DNA of 64,000 bases. Source: JANRLT01 sp041736895 (GTDB taxonomy: Bacteria > Planctomycetota > Planctomycetia > Pirellulales > JALHPA01). The notes beneath the pieces are model-generated. The model ran no database searches. It had not been told where the DNA came from and was given only the letters and a program-made list of their open reading frames with translations. The stretch covers positions 1-64,000 of the forward strand of contig JBGSSS010000213.1 of the NCBI GenBank assembly GCA_041736895.1, in the 5' to 3' direction. The stretch's first letter is position 1, and each line of letters starts with the position of its first letter. The translations under genes and the position numbers were made by a program. Positions 16,892 to 25,742 of this stretch are shown here, in pieces.

Positions 16892-17833
16892 ATGAAAGTT
16901 AGTATCATCGGCGGCGGCGGGTTGGTCGGATCTTGCACCGGGTTTGCTTTGCAGGCACGCGGCATCGTGCGCGATGTTGTGATGATCGACGCCAATCCTG
17001 ACGCGGCAGCGGGGCACGCGCTCGACTTGTTGCACGGTGCGGCAAGCATGGGCGATCAATACTTCCACGCAGGCGGCTATGAGCACGTCAAGGATAGCGA
17101 CCTGATCTGCATTACCGCGGGTTTGCGCCGCAAGCCAGACGAAAGCCGGCTCGATTTGATCAATCGGAACGTCGATTTGTTCTTGTCGATCTTGGCCGAG
17201 ATCGAAAAGGTCGGGACCAAATCATGCGTCAAGATTCTCGTCGTTTCGAATCCGGTTGATGTGCTGACGTATCTCGCGGCAAAGAAGTTAAAGCTGCCGA
17301 CCAAGCAAGTCATTGGACTTGGCACGCAGCTCGATACGCTCCGTTTCCGCGGCTTAATCGCCGAAAAACTGAATGCCGCCCCGACGCAAGTCAAAGCCCT
17401 GATCCTCGGCGAACACGGCGACAGCATGGTGCCGATCTGGTCATCGGCCACGGTTGCCGGATTGCCGCTCGAGAAGTTTCCTGGCTGGAGCAGCCTAACC
17501 GCGACGGAAATCTTCACTCGCACCAAGAATAGCGGCGCTGAGATGCTCAAGAAAAAAGGCGGCGCGGGGTTCGCCGTCGGTGTCGCGATCCGCGACGTGA
17601 TCGAAGCGGTGGCTCTCGACAGCCGCGCGGTGTTGCCCGTATCGAGCGTACAAAACGGCTGCTACGGTATCAAGGACGTTGCGACCTCCGTGCCAACGGT
17701 CATCGGCCGCGAAGGCGTTGTCTCGCAATATGAAATCGAGCTCTGGCCCAAGGAACTGCAGGCCCTCAAGCAAAGTGCCAGCGTCCTCCGCGAAACGATC
17801 GCCGCTGTATTCAAGCGTCTCAACGGCAAATAA
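16892..17833 (+). CDS. Lactate/malate dehydrogenase family protein of the BMC operon
   Basis: 313 residues, normal for the family. IIGGGGLVGSCTGFALQARG is the NAD-binding turn. TAGLRRKPDESR (~71-82) is the substrate loop: aligned by eye to LDH (GANQKPGETR) and MDH (GIARKPGMSR), the specificity position is Arg, pointing to malate/oxaloacetate or another dicarboxylate rather than lactate. ILGEHGDSMVPIWS (~172-185) carries the catalytic His, and GLGTQLDTLRFR the Asp-Arg. No encapsulation peptide is seen. PVM loci usually carry such a gene; it may reoxidise NADH or process lactate. It ends the core operon. Confidence 0.9.
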   Translation: MKVSIIGGGGLVGSCTGFALQARGIVRDVVMIDANPDAAAGHALDLLHGAASMGDQYFHAGGYEHVKDSDLICITAGLRRKPDESRLDLINRNVDLFLSILAEIEKVGTKSCVKILVVSNPVDVLTYLAAKKLKLPTKQVIGLGTQLDTLRFRGLIAEKLNAAPTQVKALILGEHGDSMVPIWSSATVAGLPLEKFPGWSSLTATEIFTRTKNSGAEMLKKKGGAGFAVGVAIRDVIEAVALDSRAVLPVSSVQNGCYGIKDVATSVPTVIGREGVVSQYEIELWPKELQALKQSASVLRETIAAVFKRLNGK

Positions 17834-17840
17834 ATTATTG

Positions 17841-17980
17841 ACCGCAGATGGACGCTGATAGCTCGCGGATGATCGCAGATAAATCCTCCAAGTTGCTCTC
17901 GTTTCCTGAGGGAATAAATACTGATAACCGAATCCTGCTTATCTGTGTTTATCTGCGAATCATCTGTGTCCATCTGCGGT
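17841..17980. repeat. 140 nt inverted-repeat element, 'ACCGCAGATGGAC' family
   Basis: The left end ACCGCAGATGGACGC and right end GTCCATCTGCGGT are inverted copies, with further paired segments inside (GATCGCAGATAA against TTATCTGCGAATC). It occupies nearly the whole 168 nt gap between the dehydrogenase gene and the aldolase-like gene. It resembles a MITE-like non-autonomous element; no coding content is evident. Confidence 0.65.
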
Positions 17981-18001
17981 TAAATCTCTTTTCCGATCGC
18001 C

Positions 18002-19057
18002 ATGCAAAAATCCTTGGATCGAAAATTGGCCGAGATTCACGCCAACCCTCATGGGTCGCGCGCGTTTATCTTGGCCGATGCCAAGGATGCCGACATGGCG
18101 TTCGGATTGAGCGCACCGGGCATGTCACCCGCGACGTTCGATCGTCCGGCGCGGCAGCGGAACCTGGCCGAATATCGCGAACAAATCCGCCAAGTCATTC
18201 GCCAAGGCGTCGTCGATATCGTCCTGATGTCGGCCAGCACGAGCGATCAACTCACGCTGCATGAGAACCTCTTTGCGAATAGCGCGATCACGCCCGCGGG
18301 GCGAGCAAACGACGCGAGCGATGTCTTTGTCGTAAGCCATGGGCAGTATCTCGGCGATCCGGCTCAGCCATTTCGTTCGGCGGCACTTGATCACCTGCAA
18401 GGCGGGCGTCTGGACTGCACTGCGGAGCAGCGGCAGCGCGGCGCGAATCTTGGTCTCTATAGCGTGACGTTCAACAATCGCTTAGACGACGATCTCCGCA
18501 CGCTTAACGAGTACAAACGCTTTCGCGAAGAAGCAGAACGCGTCGGGTTTCGGCATTTTCTCGAGGTGTTCGATCCTAACGCGCCGCACGAATTGAACCC
18601 TGAGCAAGTTCCTCGCTTCATCAACGATCACATCGCGCGCACGCTCGCCGGCGTCGCGCAAGCCGGTAGGCCAGTGTTTTTGAAGATCGTTTACCATGGC
18701 CCGCGGGCGATGCAGGAGTTAGTCGAATACGATCCGCACTTGGTCGTGGGGATTCTCGGCGGAAGCTCCGGCACGACCTACGATGCGTTCAAACTCCTCG
18801 CCGAAGCGAAAAAGTACGGCGCGCGGGCCGCACTCTATGGCCGCAAGATTAACAACGCCGAGCATCAGTTGGCGTTCATCGAGTTTTTGCGCCTGATCGC
18901 CGAGGATCAGGTCTCACCCGAGGAAGCGGTGCGGGCGTATCACGGGGTTCTCGAACGGCTGCGGATCAGGCCGTGGCGTTCACTGCGCGAGGATCTGGAG
19001 TTGCACACGAATGTCATGAGCTATGCGCGAAAGCCGCAGGTTCTCGTCGCGGGTTGA
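18002..19057 (+). CDS. Class I aldolase-like TIM-barrel protein next to the BMC operon
   Basis: 351 residues. No exact family is recognised, but the ordering of strands and motifs suggests a DeoC/LacD/FbaB-like barrel: VVDIVLMSAST early, FRHFLEVFDPNAPHEL with acidic residues in the middle, PVFLKIVYHGPRAM with a central Lys (Schiff-base candidate, residue ~224), then GILGGSSGTTYDAFKLL and AALYGRKINNAEHQL, which look like phosphate-binding loops. It might be the rhamnulose/fuculose-type or another sugar-phosphate aldolase feeding the compartment. It follows the operon in the same direction across a repeat element, so coupling is uncertain. Function is inference. Confidence 0.65.
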   Translation: MQKSLDRKLAEIHANPHGSRAFILADAKDADMAFGLSAPGMSPATFDRPARQRNLAEYREQIRQVIRQGVVDIVLMSASTSDQLTLHENLFANSAITPAGRANDASDVFVVSHGQYLGDPAQPFRSAALDHLQGGRLDCTAEQRQRGANLGLYSVTFNNRLDDDLRTLNEYKRFREEAERVGFRHFLEVFDPNAPHELNPEQVPRFINDHIARTLAGVAQAGRPVFLKIVYHGPRAMQELVEYDPHLVVGILGGSSGTTYDAFKLLAEAKKYGARAALYGRKINNAEHQLAFIEFLRLIAEDQVSPEEAVRAYHGVLERLRIRPWRSLREDLELHTNVMSYARKPQVLVAG

Positions 19058-19071
19058 CTGTCATCTACCAA

Positions 19072-19140
19072 TAGCAGCCCGACGCGTAAGCAAGTGAATG
19101 CAGACCCATTTCAATCCCTTGTTTACGCGTCGGGCTGCTA
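19072..19140. repeat. Intergenic palindrome, 'CAGCCCGACGCGTAAGCAAG' family
   Basis: TAGCAGCCCGACGCGTAAGC and GTTTACGCGTCGGGCTGCTA are inverted arms around about 24 nt. Further copies: 33399-33460 (full), 35286-35310 (half) and 51445-51464 (half). It lies between two convergent genes and could serve as a bidirectional hairpin. Confidence 0.8.
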
Positions 19141-19144
19141 ACAA

Positions 19145-20254
19145 TTATTCTCCCCCGAGATCGCTCAGCTCGCGTAATTCCGCGAGCACCTCATCCAGCG
19201 ACGGAACCTCGATCTTGCGCTGGCGGCCGCGGCGGTCGCATTCGCCGAGCAAGACGAGATCGTCATAACTCTCGTTGGCTTGCAAGCGCTGGAGTGCTCG
19301 CTGGCCGAGTTTACCTTTCGCCTGTGCGTGCATTTCCATGTGATGCTCGATCAGCCATGCGGTGCGCTCGGTGATGAAACCATCAAGTGCTTCCAACCCC
19401 GCTGCGACGTGATCGGCCGGATCGATGGCCTTGCCGATGTCGTGCAAAAGCGCCGCGAGTAGAAACTCTTCGTCATATGGAGCGGCATCGCGGGCAAGCT
19501 GATAGACCTGCAGCGAGTGATACAGCGCATCGCCCTCGGGGTGGTAACGCGGGTCTTGCTGAACCTCTTCGAGCGGCAGGAGCAGCAGTTCGTACATTTG
19601 AAAGCGGTCGATGCGGGCTTCGGCTTCGAGTGTTTGCTGATCGAGCGGTTGCTCGGGATGCTCCGCGGCGAGCAATTCCTCGAGTTCCGCCGCGCTGGCG
19701 CGTTCAATCTTCTTGTGCGTCAACGAGCTGATCATCGAGACATGAGCTTGGTCGGCGGCGTAGACAGTGAACTCGACCGAATATTCGTCGCGGGCGTGAA
19801 TGTGCTGATAGACGCGCATTTGATCCATTTTGCGCACTCGTTTGCGTTCGTTCGTGTAGGAGATTGCATTCGCCTCGAGCACCGCCGTGATCGGATCGAG
19901 CTGATCCGAGAAAAGATGGATGTCGATGTCCGAGCCGCGGCGCACATGCCCGGTGAGCACACTGCCGATCAAGCGCGGGCGGAAGAGCGCGAGCAACCGC
20001 ATGAGCCGCAGCGCGGTGAGCCGCATCTTGCGGAGAGTCTCGCCTTGGCTGGCTCCCTCGAAAAGTAGCGTCCGGCTGAGAAGCAACTCGCGGACTTCGA
20101 GGTTGCTCGGCAAATCCTTGGGCCGAAGCGGCGATGAGCAAAGCCGCTTGGCCGCTTTGAGTTTCGCACGAAGATACTCGGATTCTTCGCGCGTGTAGAG
20201 CAGACGGGCAGCCTCGTGGGCAATCTCCCGCCGCAGTTTGTCGAATCGCATCAA
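19145..20254 (-). CDS. Nucleotidyltransferase plus HD-domain protein
   Basis: 369 residues. Residues ~85-190 hold a pol-beta type nucleotidyltransferase motif: GSVLTGHVRRGSDIDIHLFS (G-S followed by D-x-D). Residues ~225-330 hold an HD phosphohydrolase domain: YHSLQVYQLARD, LLAALLHDIGKAIDPADH and LIEHHMEMH supply the metal histidines and the HD pair. The order recalls CCA-adding enzymes with an HD domain, but the spacing and size do not match tRNA nucleotidyltransferase, so substrate is unknown. Acidic C-terminus. It reads towards the BMC region and converges with the aldolase-like gene. Confidence 0.75.
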   Translation of the reverse strand: MMRFDKLRREIAHEAARLLYTREESEYLRAKLKAAKRLCSSPLRPKDLPSNLEVRELLLSRTLLFEGASQGETLRKMRLTALRLMRLLALFRPRLIGSVLTGHVRRGSDIDIHLFSDQLDPITAVLEANAISYTNERKRVRKMDQMRVYQHIHARDEYSVEFTVYAADQAHVSMISSLTHKKIERASAAELEELLAAEHPEQPLDQQTLEAEARIDRFQMYELLLLPLEEVQQDPRYHPEGDALYHSLQVYQLARDAAPYDEEFLLAALLHDIGKAIDPADHVAAGLEALDGFITERTAWLIEHHMEMHAQAKGKLGQRALQRLQANESYDDLVLLGECDRRGRQRKIEVPSLDEVLAELRELSDLGGE

Positions 20255-20333
20255 TCGGGAACAGCAATGCTGTTCGGGCGTTGGCTAGGGGAACCGGCGA
20301 GGACCAGGCGATGCCTGATCTATTTTGACTGAC

Positions 20334-20756
20334 TTACTTCTCGTCTTTCTTTTCTTCTTCGACCAGTGTGATTTGTTTTGGTGATTTGACGACGATTTGG
20401 AACTTTTCCATGTACTCTTCGACTTTCCCTTTCACACGAATGACCTTCCCGGAATAGTGCAACGCAGGATCTTCGACTTTTGCGGCTTTGAAATCCGCGA
20501 GGGTTTTCGGGAAGATCACGACAACGAAGTTGTCCTTGTCGCTCTTATTGGCTTTGGAATTCAGAAAGCACGGTTTGGTGTCATCCTTGAAGTAGCCGCT
20601 TTCGACTTTGAATTCGACGATGACTTCTTTGCCGACATGGTCTTTCGCCTCGGTGATCTTGATTTTCGTCGCTTCGTCTTCGGCATGGGCGACCGTTGTC
20701 AGCAACGCCAGCAGCGGCAACAGACACAGGACAATACGGCGAGGAGCAAAGTTCAT
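20334..20756 (-). CDS. Small secreted protein, OB-fold-like
   Basis: 140 residues. A signal peptide is clear (IVLCLLPLLALLTTVAHAED, cleavage after AHA). The mature part alternates strands: GKEVIVEFKVESGYFKD, FVVVIFPKTLADFK, YSGKVIRVKGKVEE, FQIVVKSPKQI, which fits the single OB-fold barrel of small periplasmic YgiW/NirD-like or 'nucleic-acid-binding OB' proteins in planctomycetes. Lys/Glu-rich tail. No catalytic residues recognised. Standing alone between the HD protein and the ABC cluster. Confidence 0.6.
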   Translation of the reverse strand: MNFAPRRIVLCLLPLLALLTTVAHAEDEATKIKITEAKDHVGKEVIVEFKVESGYFKDDTKPCFLNSKANKSDKDNFVVVIFPKTLADFKAAKVEDPALHYSGKVIRVKGKVEEYMEKFQIVVKSPKQITLVEEEKKDEK

Positions 20757-20833
20757 GCGGGGGATACTCCGGAAAAGGATTTGTTTTTTAAATTGTTAGC
20801 CGAATCGCCATGAATTGCAATTCCTTTTGGCGA

Positions 20834-22498
20834 TTAGCTCGGATTCTTTTCCGCCGGATCATCCCAAGGATTCGTCGGCAATGGTAATACGGGAGGATGC
20901 TGCGCGGCAAATTCGGCGGCGATTCTGGCTGGAGCCGCCATCTTGGTTTGCAGCAATTCGGCGACAATCCCCGGCAGATTTAGAATCAGCACTCCGACTC
21001 CAACGATTAAAATGGCATATTCCCCGCCTTCAAAACGGCCATTCCGACCCGCAAGATCCGGCAGCAGATGAAACGGACTGAAATAGTAAGCGAGACTGTC
21101 CGGATTCAAACCCCGGCTCAGCATTTCCCAAAACATGCAAACCATCAGCCCTGCCAGTAGGAGCAATACTTGGATCAATGCGCGCAGCAGCAAGCTGGCT
21201 TGAAATCGACGTTGGACACGGCGCAAGATCCATGTTTCCAGCCCGAGATAAATTAGTAGATAACCAAAGCTGGCGATCATGAAACGAACGACATTGTCCG
21301 AGATCGCATTCGGCCGGCTCGAACGCGGAACGATCAACGTGTAGAGCAGTGTCACCGCCAGACAGACGGCCGCATAATTCGCCACGGCAAAAATGTAGCC
21401 GCGCCCGGGACCGGGAAAGAACCAATTCGTAAACATCCGGCCGAGCAGCGATTCAGGCAATTGCCGCTTCACACGCGACGAGAGCACTTCCGGTTCGCCA
21501 GTCGCAAAGGTGCCGATGCAATACAAATAGATTAGTGACGGAATCAGGAGCATATAAGCGAATTCATCATTACGAAACATATCCATGCCTCGTCTCTGAC
21601 TAAAGCTCCAACATAGATAGGCGAACCACCCGACATAGACCAAATGCTGAATTACCAGGCAAATGCGCAAAGCGCTCGAGCGGTTATCGCTGGCAAAGGT
21701 CATCTGCGATGTCGCGATTTGATGGAAGACGAGCCACCACGTCGCTTGAGCCAGCAAGATGCCCGAAAATGCCGGCCAAAATTCTGGGTCTCTAAGCAGA
21801 TTCGAGAATCCGCCATCGAAGCGTATTTCAATAAGTGCGGCCATTCCGCCCCAAAAACAAAGCAGCAGTCCGCACAAGATGGCGACCGTCATCAGCATTT
21901 GCCAAAAGCGTTCTTGCACCAGCGAAGCCGCCATCAAACAAAAAAAGATCAGCGTGATGGATCCCAGCACGATGTTTAGGAACAAGAACCCCATCATGGG
22001 CAGATCGACACCCTGCAGCAGCGCGGTGAAGCCAAAGCACGGCAGTACTCCCGAGACATAGAGGAGCAACTGCACGAGCGTGCTGACAAACTTCCCGAGG
22101 ACAATCTGCCGAGGCTTTAGCGTCGTGACGGCCAAGAGTTCAAAGGTCTTGTCCTCGCGTTCGACGGTTAAAGAGCGAAATGCACTGAAGGGGACGATCA
22201 CGATCAGTGGAAACGACAGGATAAATAAGTAGCCCGTGAGCATTGTCTGCCCGCTGAGGTCCCCGTTTGTAGTGACATTGCTCCAGACGCCAAAAATCGA
22301 CCAGAGCCAACAAAACAGCAGGGTCAGTGTGAAGCTGAAAAAGAATTGCCGGCTCTTGAGCGCCTGGCGACATTCCTTGATCACGATGGGATTGACCCAA
22401 TCGCTGGCGCGCTCAAAGCGCCGCTCCCAACGCGCGGTTCGTGTTTCCTCGGCCGGCGAAGTTGCTTCAGGCGTATAAGGGATTGCGGCGTCGCTCAT
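20834..22498 (-). CDS. ABC-2 type transporter permease
   Basis: 554 residues with about 11-12 hydrophobic segments, starting after a cytoplasmic N-terminal stretch WVNPIVIKECRQALKSRQFF that is typical of ABC-2 exporters. The first pair of membrane segments and VPFSAFRSLTVEREDKTFELL (a conserved coupling region) are at residues ~45-130. Its start overlaps the stop of the ATPase gene by 4 nt (22495-22498), so they are translationally coupled and surely form one exporter. The carried substrate is not evident; the gene arrangement recalls gliding-motility/GldF-like or Nos-type exporters. Confidence 0.85.
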   Translation of the reverse strand: MSDAAIPYTPEATSPAEETRTARWERRFERASDWVNPIVIKECRQALKSRQFFFSFTLTLLFCWLWSIFGVWSNVTTNGDLSGQTMLTGYLFILSFPLIVIVPFSAFRSLTVEREDKTFELLAVTTLKPRQIVLGKFVSTLVQLLLYVSGVLPCFGFTALLQGVDLPMMGFLFLNIVLGSITLIFFCLMAASLVQERFWQMLMTVAILCGLLLCFWGGMAALIEIRFDGGFSNLLRDPEFWPAFSGILLAQATWWLVFHQIATSQMTFASDNRSSALRICLVIQHLVYVGWFAYLCWSFSQRRGMDMFRNDEFAYMLLIPSLIYLYCIGTFATGEPEVLSSRVKRQLPESLLGRMFTNWFFPGPGRGYIFAVANYAAVCLAVTLLYTLIVPRSSRPNAISDNVVRFMIASFGYLLIYLGLETWILRRVQRRFQASLLLRALIQVLLLLAGLMVCMFWEMLSRGLNPDSLAYYFSPFHLLPDLAGRNGRFEGGEYAILIVGVGVLILNLPGIVAELLQTKMAAPARIAAEFAAQHPPVLPLPTNPWDDPAEKNPS

Positions 22499-23445
22499 TG
22501 AATGCGCCCTCGCGTGACTTGCATGAAGACCTCTTCCAGCGACTTATTCTGGCTGCCAAACGAATGGATCGGAAACTCGGCTTGAATCAGCGAACGCAAC
22601 AATTGTGCTTCGTCCGTTTCCTCGCCCAGGAATTCAAACGCGGCGACATCGCCATTGATTTGGAGATTCGAAATCTCTGGCCGCTGTTCCAGCCAAGTGA
22701 CGATTGCGGCCGCGCCGCCGAGCACTCGCACGCGCAGCCAACTGCGCCGCTGATCGCCGGTTTGCGTATGATTGTTCAGGATTTGATCAACGGTTCCTGT
22801 AGCCAGCATCCGGCCTTGCTCGATGATCCCGACGATGTCGCACATCTCGGCCAGTTCGGTCAAGATGTGCGAGCTGATGAGGATCGTTTTGCCGTCGTCG
22901 GCCAACTGGCGAATCATCTCGCGGAGTTCAATGCGCGCCCGCGGGTCCAAACCCGCCGCCGGTTCGTCCATCACCAACACGGCCGGGTTATGGATGATCG
23001 TTCGGCCCAGGCAGAGCCGCTGTTTCATCCCCTTGCTCAAACCGGTGATCGGCTTTTCGGCCAACTCATCGAGATGCGTGAACCGCATCACTCGATCAAG
23101 CGATGCATGCCGCTCCGCGCCGCGCAAGCCATATGCTCGGGCGAAAAAATCGAGGTACTCGCGCACGTTGACATTAGGATAGACGCCATAGCTGTCCGGC
23201 ATGAACCCCAGCAGCATCCGTACGCGATCAGGGTCATTCACGCACGAGAACCCATCGACATACGCATCGCCGTAGTGCGGCAATTCGAGCGTCGAGAGAA
23301 TTCGCATCGCCGTGGTTTTGCCCGCACCGTTGGGTCCGATGAAACCAAACACCTGACCGCGCTTGACCGCAAACGAAACATCGTTGACCGCGTGGGTCTC
23401 GCCAAAAAAGCGGTGCAATTTCCGAACTTCAATCGCCGGGTGCAT
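22495..23445 (-). CDS. ABC transporter ATP-binding protein
   Basis: 316 residues from the ATG whose first base is 23445, chosen because it directly overlaps the TAA of the upstream gene (TAATG), whereas the earlier start at 23478 lies inside it. Walker A GPNGAGKTT at residues 37-45, signature LSKGMKQRLCLGR (~135-147), Walker B VLVMDEPAAGLDPR (~154-167), H-loop ILISSHILTEL. The ~90 residue C-terminal extension is common in drug/lipid type ABC-2 exporters. Cytoplasmic partner of the permease downstream. Confidence 0.93.
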   Translation of the reverse strand: MHPAIEVRKLHRFFGETHAVNDVSFAVKRGQVFGFIGPNGAGKTTAMRILSTLELPHYGDAYVDGFSCVNDPDRVRMLLGFMPDSYGVYPNVNVREYLDFFARAYGLRGAERHASLDRVMRFTHLDELAEKPITGLSKGMKQRLCLGRTIIHNPAVLVMDEPAAGLDPRARIELREMIRQLADDGKTILISSHILTELAEMCDIVGIIEQGRMLATGTVDQILNNHTQTGDQRRSWLRVRVLGGAAAIVTWLEQRPEISNLQINGDVAAFEFLGEETDEAQLLRSLIQAEFPIHSFGSQNKSLEEVFMQVTRGRIQ

Positions 23446-25682
23446 TACCAGACCCCCAAAATGATATGCGGTCCCCACGATTCAACCGTCGAGTTGGCGA
23501 CGCCGAATTGCAAATCGGGCCAGCGTTCGACGACCGCAAGATAAACGCGCGGATGCAGTTTACGCAGGCCCATGAACCGTTCGATCGCCGTCTTGTCTTG
23601 CGTGGGCAGCAGGCTGCGCAGGTTTTCGTCGAAGTCGATGGGGCGATCCAAATGCACCAGTGTTTCTAGGGATTTCTGCAAATTCTGCAATTGGGACTTG
23701 TCCAGCAAACTGCCCGAAGCACTTGCTTCCTCCGCGATTTCAGTGGCATTCCAAACGCGATCCGGATCGGCGACATAAACGGCGAGAACTTTTGATCCCA
23801 GCTTGTTGGCCAACTGACAGGAATCGCCCGTGATCTGAATTTGCAACTCTCGTTGGCAGGCGTCGAATTCGCATGTTTCATATAACTTGCGTGTCCGTGC
23901 CGGGAGCCAACCCGAGCGAAAATGCTGCTCAGTGATTCCTTGGCTACCGCTGATTCCGGAGCTACCGTCCGTAGGCTGATCCCAGGAGTAGTCCCAATTC
24001 CGCGAGTCGCGGTAACGATAGTTGTAATTGGTGGTGTGGTCTTCGCTGAGGTCGTCGAATTTCGTCTGCGGGCGAAAGCGCAAACCATCGCCGGGCGTGA
24101 CGCCGGCAAAGAGACAAAGCTGCTGACGGGTCGCGGCGAGTTTTTGGACTTGATCCAAAACGGTGTAACTTTGCGGCCAGGCTCGAACGCCGATGCCGTC
24201 CTTCAGCAGTGTGTAGGCCAACAGCAACACGGTGATCGCCAGTGCTCCCGCCGGCACCGTGAGCAGCAGCCAGTTCATTTTCTTCTTTTGCTTGAAGTAA
24301 AAATAATTGACCGGGCCGATCAGAATCACAAACAACGTGATCAACACCTGGAACATGGTTATCGGCGGCAAGCCGACTTTCGGCATTGGTGTGGCGGGCA
24401 ACGGTTGTTGCGTCGCGTTGTGCAAATGGGCGTAAATGGCGTCGACGCGTTGATCATCCGACACCACCGTGAGTGTCCCCTGGAACCAGTCGCGTTCCGG
24501 AAAGACCACGTCCCTTTGTCGGCCTAAAGCACCGTTCGGATTGTTGAAATTCCCAGGGAGCGGAGCGGGCTCTGCCGGATTTGCAAAACGGCGATTTCCG
24601 TTGTAATTGTTTTGCTGCAGTTTAATCTCATCGGGAGTCGCGCTGATTTTTTTGTCGTTCCAAGAAGCGCTCGGTGTTTCTGACGCGGACCCTTCGCCGT
24701 GGGGAAAAAGACGATCTAGCTTCAATTGCGTCTGCAGAGTTGATTCGGCATTGTTCCTTTGGCCGGGCCAGACCAGCAGTTTCCCGCCGGTCGCCACCCA
24801 ACTCCGCAACGCGGTCCATTGCGCTGGGTAATCTTCACGAAGTGTTTCGAGTTGTTCCGCAAAGCAAAAGACGGTGTTGAAACAAGCGTACCCGAGCGGA
24901 TTGTTCGGCAACTCGGCATCGGCGCGAATCCCGCTCCAGCCCGAGTTTACGGGGTAGGCGAATGTATCCCCGCTGCGATATTCGTGAGAATCGCCTTGAT
25001 TGACGTATCCTGGCGCTGCACTGAATCCGATGGCTCCATTCACATTCACGTTCGAATTCACAGCCAGCGCATTCGTCCGCAAGCCCGTGAGATCCAAATA
25101 GGCCAAAGAACTGACATTCGATTGGCCTGTATAAGTGTTGATCGTGCAGGACAAATCGGACCAAGCTTCGCCATCCTCGGTGGTGCGGACTTCGTGAATC
25201 CGCGGTTGGCTCTGACTTGGGAAATAGAGTTGATATTTCACCGCAGACTGACCGGCGGGAAGCACGATCTCGTCCGAGGTGACGGTCATCAACGCCCGGC
25301 CATAATTCGAGGTCTGAAATTTGATCTGCACTTTTAGCTTACGGTCTTCCGTGTCGATCGAGTTCGCGAGGAACTCGATTCGAACCATGCGATAGCCCGG
25401 CAGATCCGGCCAACTGTTGTCGATGATCAATTTAAGTCCCGACCGATTCGGCTGCAAAGCAAAGCCGGGTTTGGCCTTAGCCCAACCGGGCAGCACGGTA
25501 GGAAGTGCTTGAGTTCCTACGGTGAGCGGCGGTGTTGTTCCGCGCGGCATCACATACCCCGGCAGCAAGAGCGACTCGCCTCCGGCATGCGCGGCTGAAC
25601 CGTTGACGGCAAACAGCAGCAGGATGCCGAGCGCGGAGAGCCGCGTTAATTTGATGCTCGTATCGATGGCGAAACTGCCCAT
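23445..25682 (-). CDS. Large membrane-anchored protein of the ABC exporter cluster
   Basis: 745 residues from ATG 25682, which gives the signal peptide LSALGILLLFAVNGSAAHAG; an alternative TTG at 25742 touches the upstream stop. A long extracytoplasmic domain (residues ~30-430) includes a beta-sandwich part and a segment LRSWVATGGKLLVWPGQ (GATase/PKSR-like turn seen in such proteins). Two membrane helices follow (ITMFQVLITLFVILIGPVNY and LLTVPAGALAITVLLLAYTL), then a second domain of ~200 residues. Comparable proteins occur beside ABC exporters in many planctomycetes; role unknown, perhaps a substrate-handling or regulatory subunit. Operon order: 98 aa membrane protein, this gene, ATPase, permease. 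Confidence 0.65.
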   Translation of the reverse strand: MGSFAIDTSIKLTRLSALGILLLFAVNGSAAHAGGESLLLPGYVMPRGTTPPLTVGTQALPTVLPGWAKAKPGFALQPNRSGLKLIIDNSWPDLPGYRMVRIEFLANSIDTEDRKLKVQIKFQTSNYGRALMTVTSDEIVLPAGQSAVKYQLYFPSQSQPRIHEVRTTEDGEAWSDLSCTINTYTGQSNVSSLAYLDLTGLRTNALAVNSNVNVNGAIGFSAAPGYVNQGDSHEYRSGDTFAYPVNSGWSGIRADAELPNNPLGYACFNTVFCFAEQLETLREDYPAQWTALRSWVATGGKLLVWPGQRNNAESTLQTQLKLDRLFPHGEGSASETPSASWNDKKISATPDEIKLQQNNYNGNRRFANPAEPAPLPGNFNNPNGALGRQRDVVFPERDWFQGTLTVVSDDQRVDAIYAHLHNATQQPLPATPMPKVGLPPITMFQVLITLFVILIGPVNYFYFKQKKKMNWLLLTVPAGALAITVLLLAYTLLKDGIGVRAWPQSYTVLDQVQKLAATRQQLCLFAGVTPGDGLRFRPQTKFDDLSEDHTTNYNYRYRDSRNWDYSWDQPTDGSSGISGSQGITEQHFRSGWLPARTRKLYETCEFDACQRELQIQITGDSCQLANKLGSKVLAVYVADPDRVWNATEIAEEASASGSLLDKSQLQNLQKSLETLVHLDRPIDFDENLRSLLPTQDKTAIERFMGLRKLHPRVYLAVVERWPDLQFGVANSTVESWGPHIILGVW

Positions 25683-25742
25683 GAAAATATCTTGAGAGAA
25701 GCGAGTAACTGACCAAATTTCGCGCGGCAAAAAGCTAGACAA

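Noticed and set aside
22441..23544. 367 codon open frame on the plus strand
   Set aside because: It is antisense to the ABC ATPase gene, which has complete Walker motifs; the plus frame has no domain.
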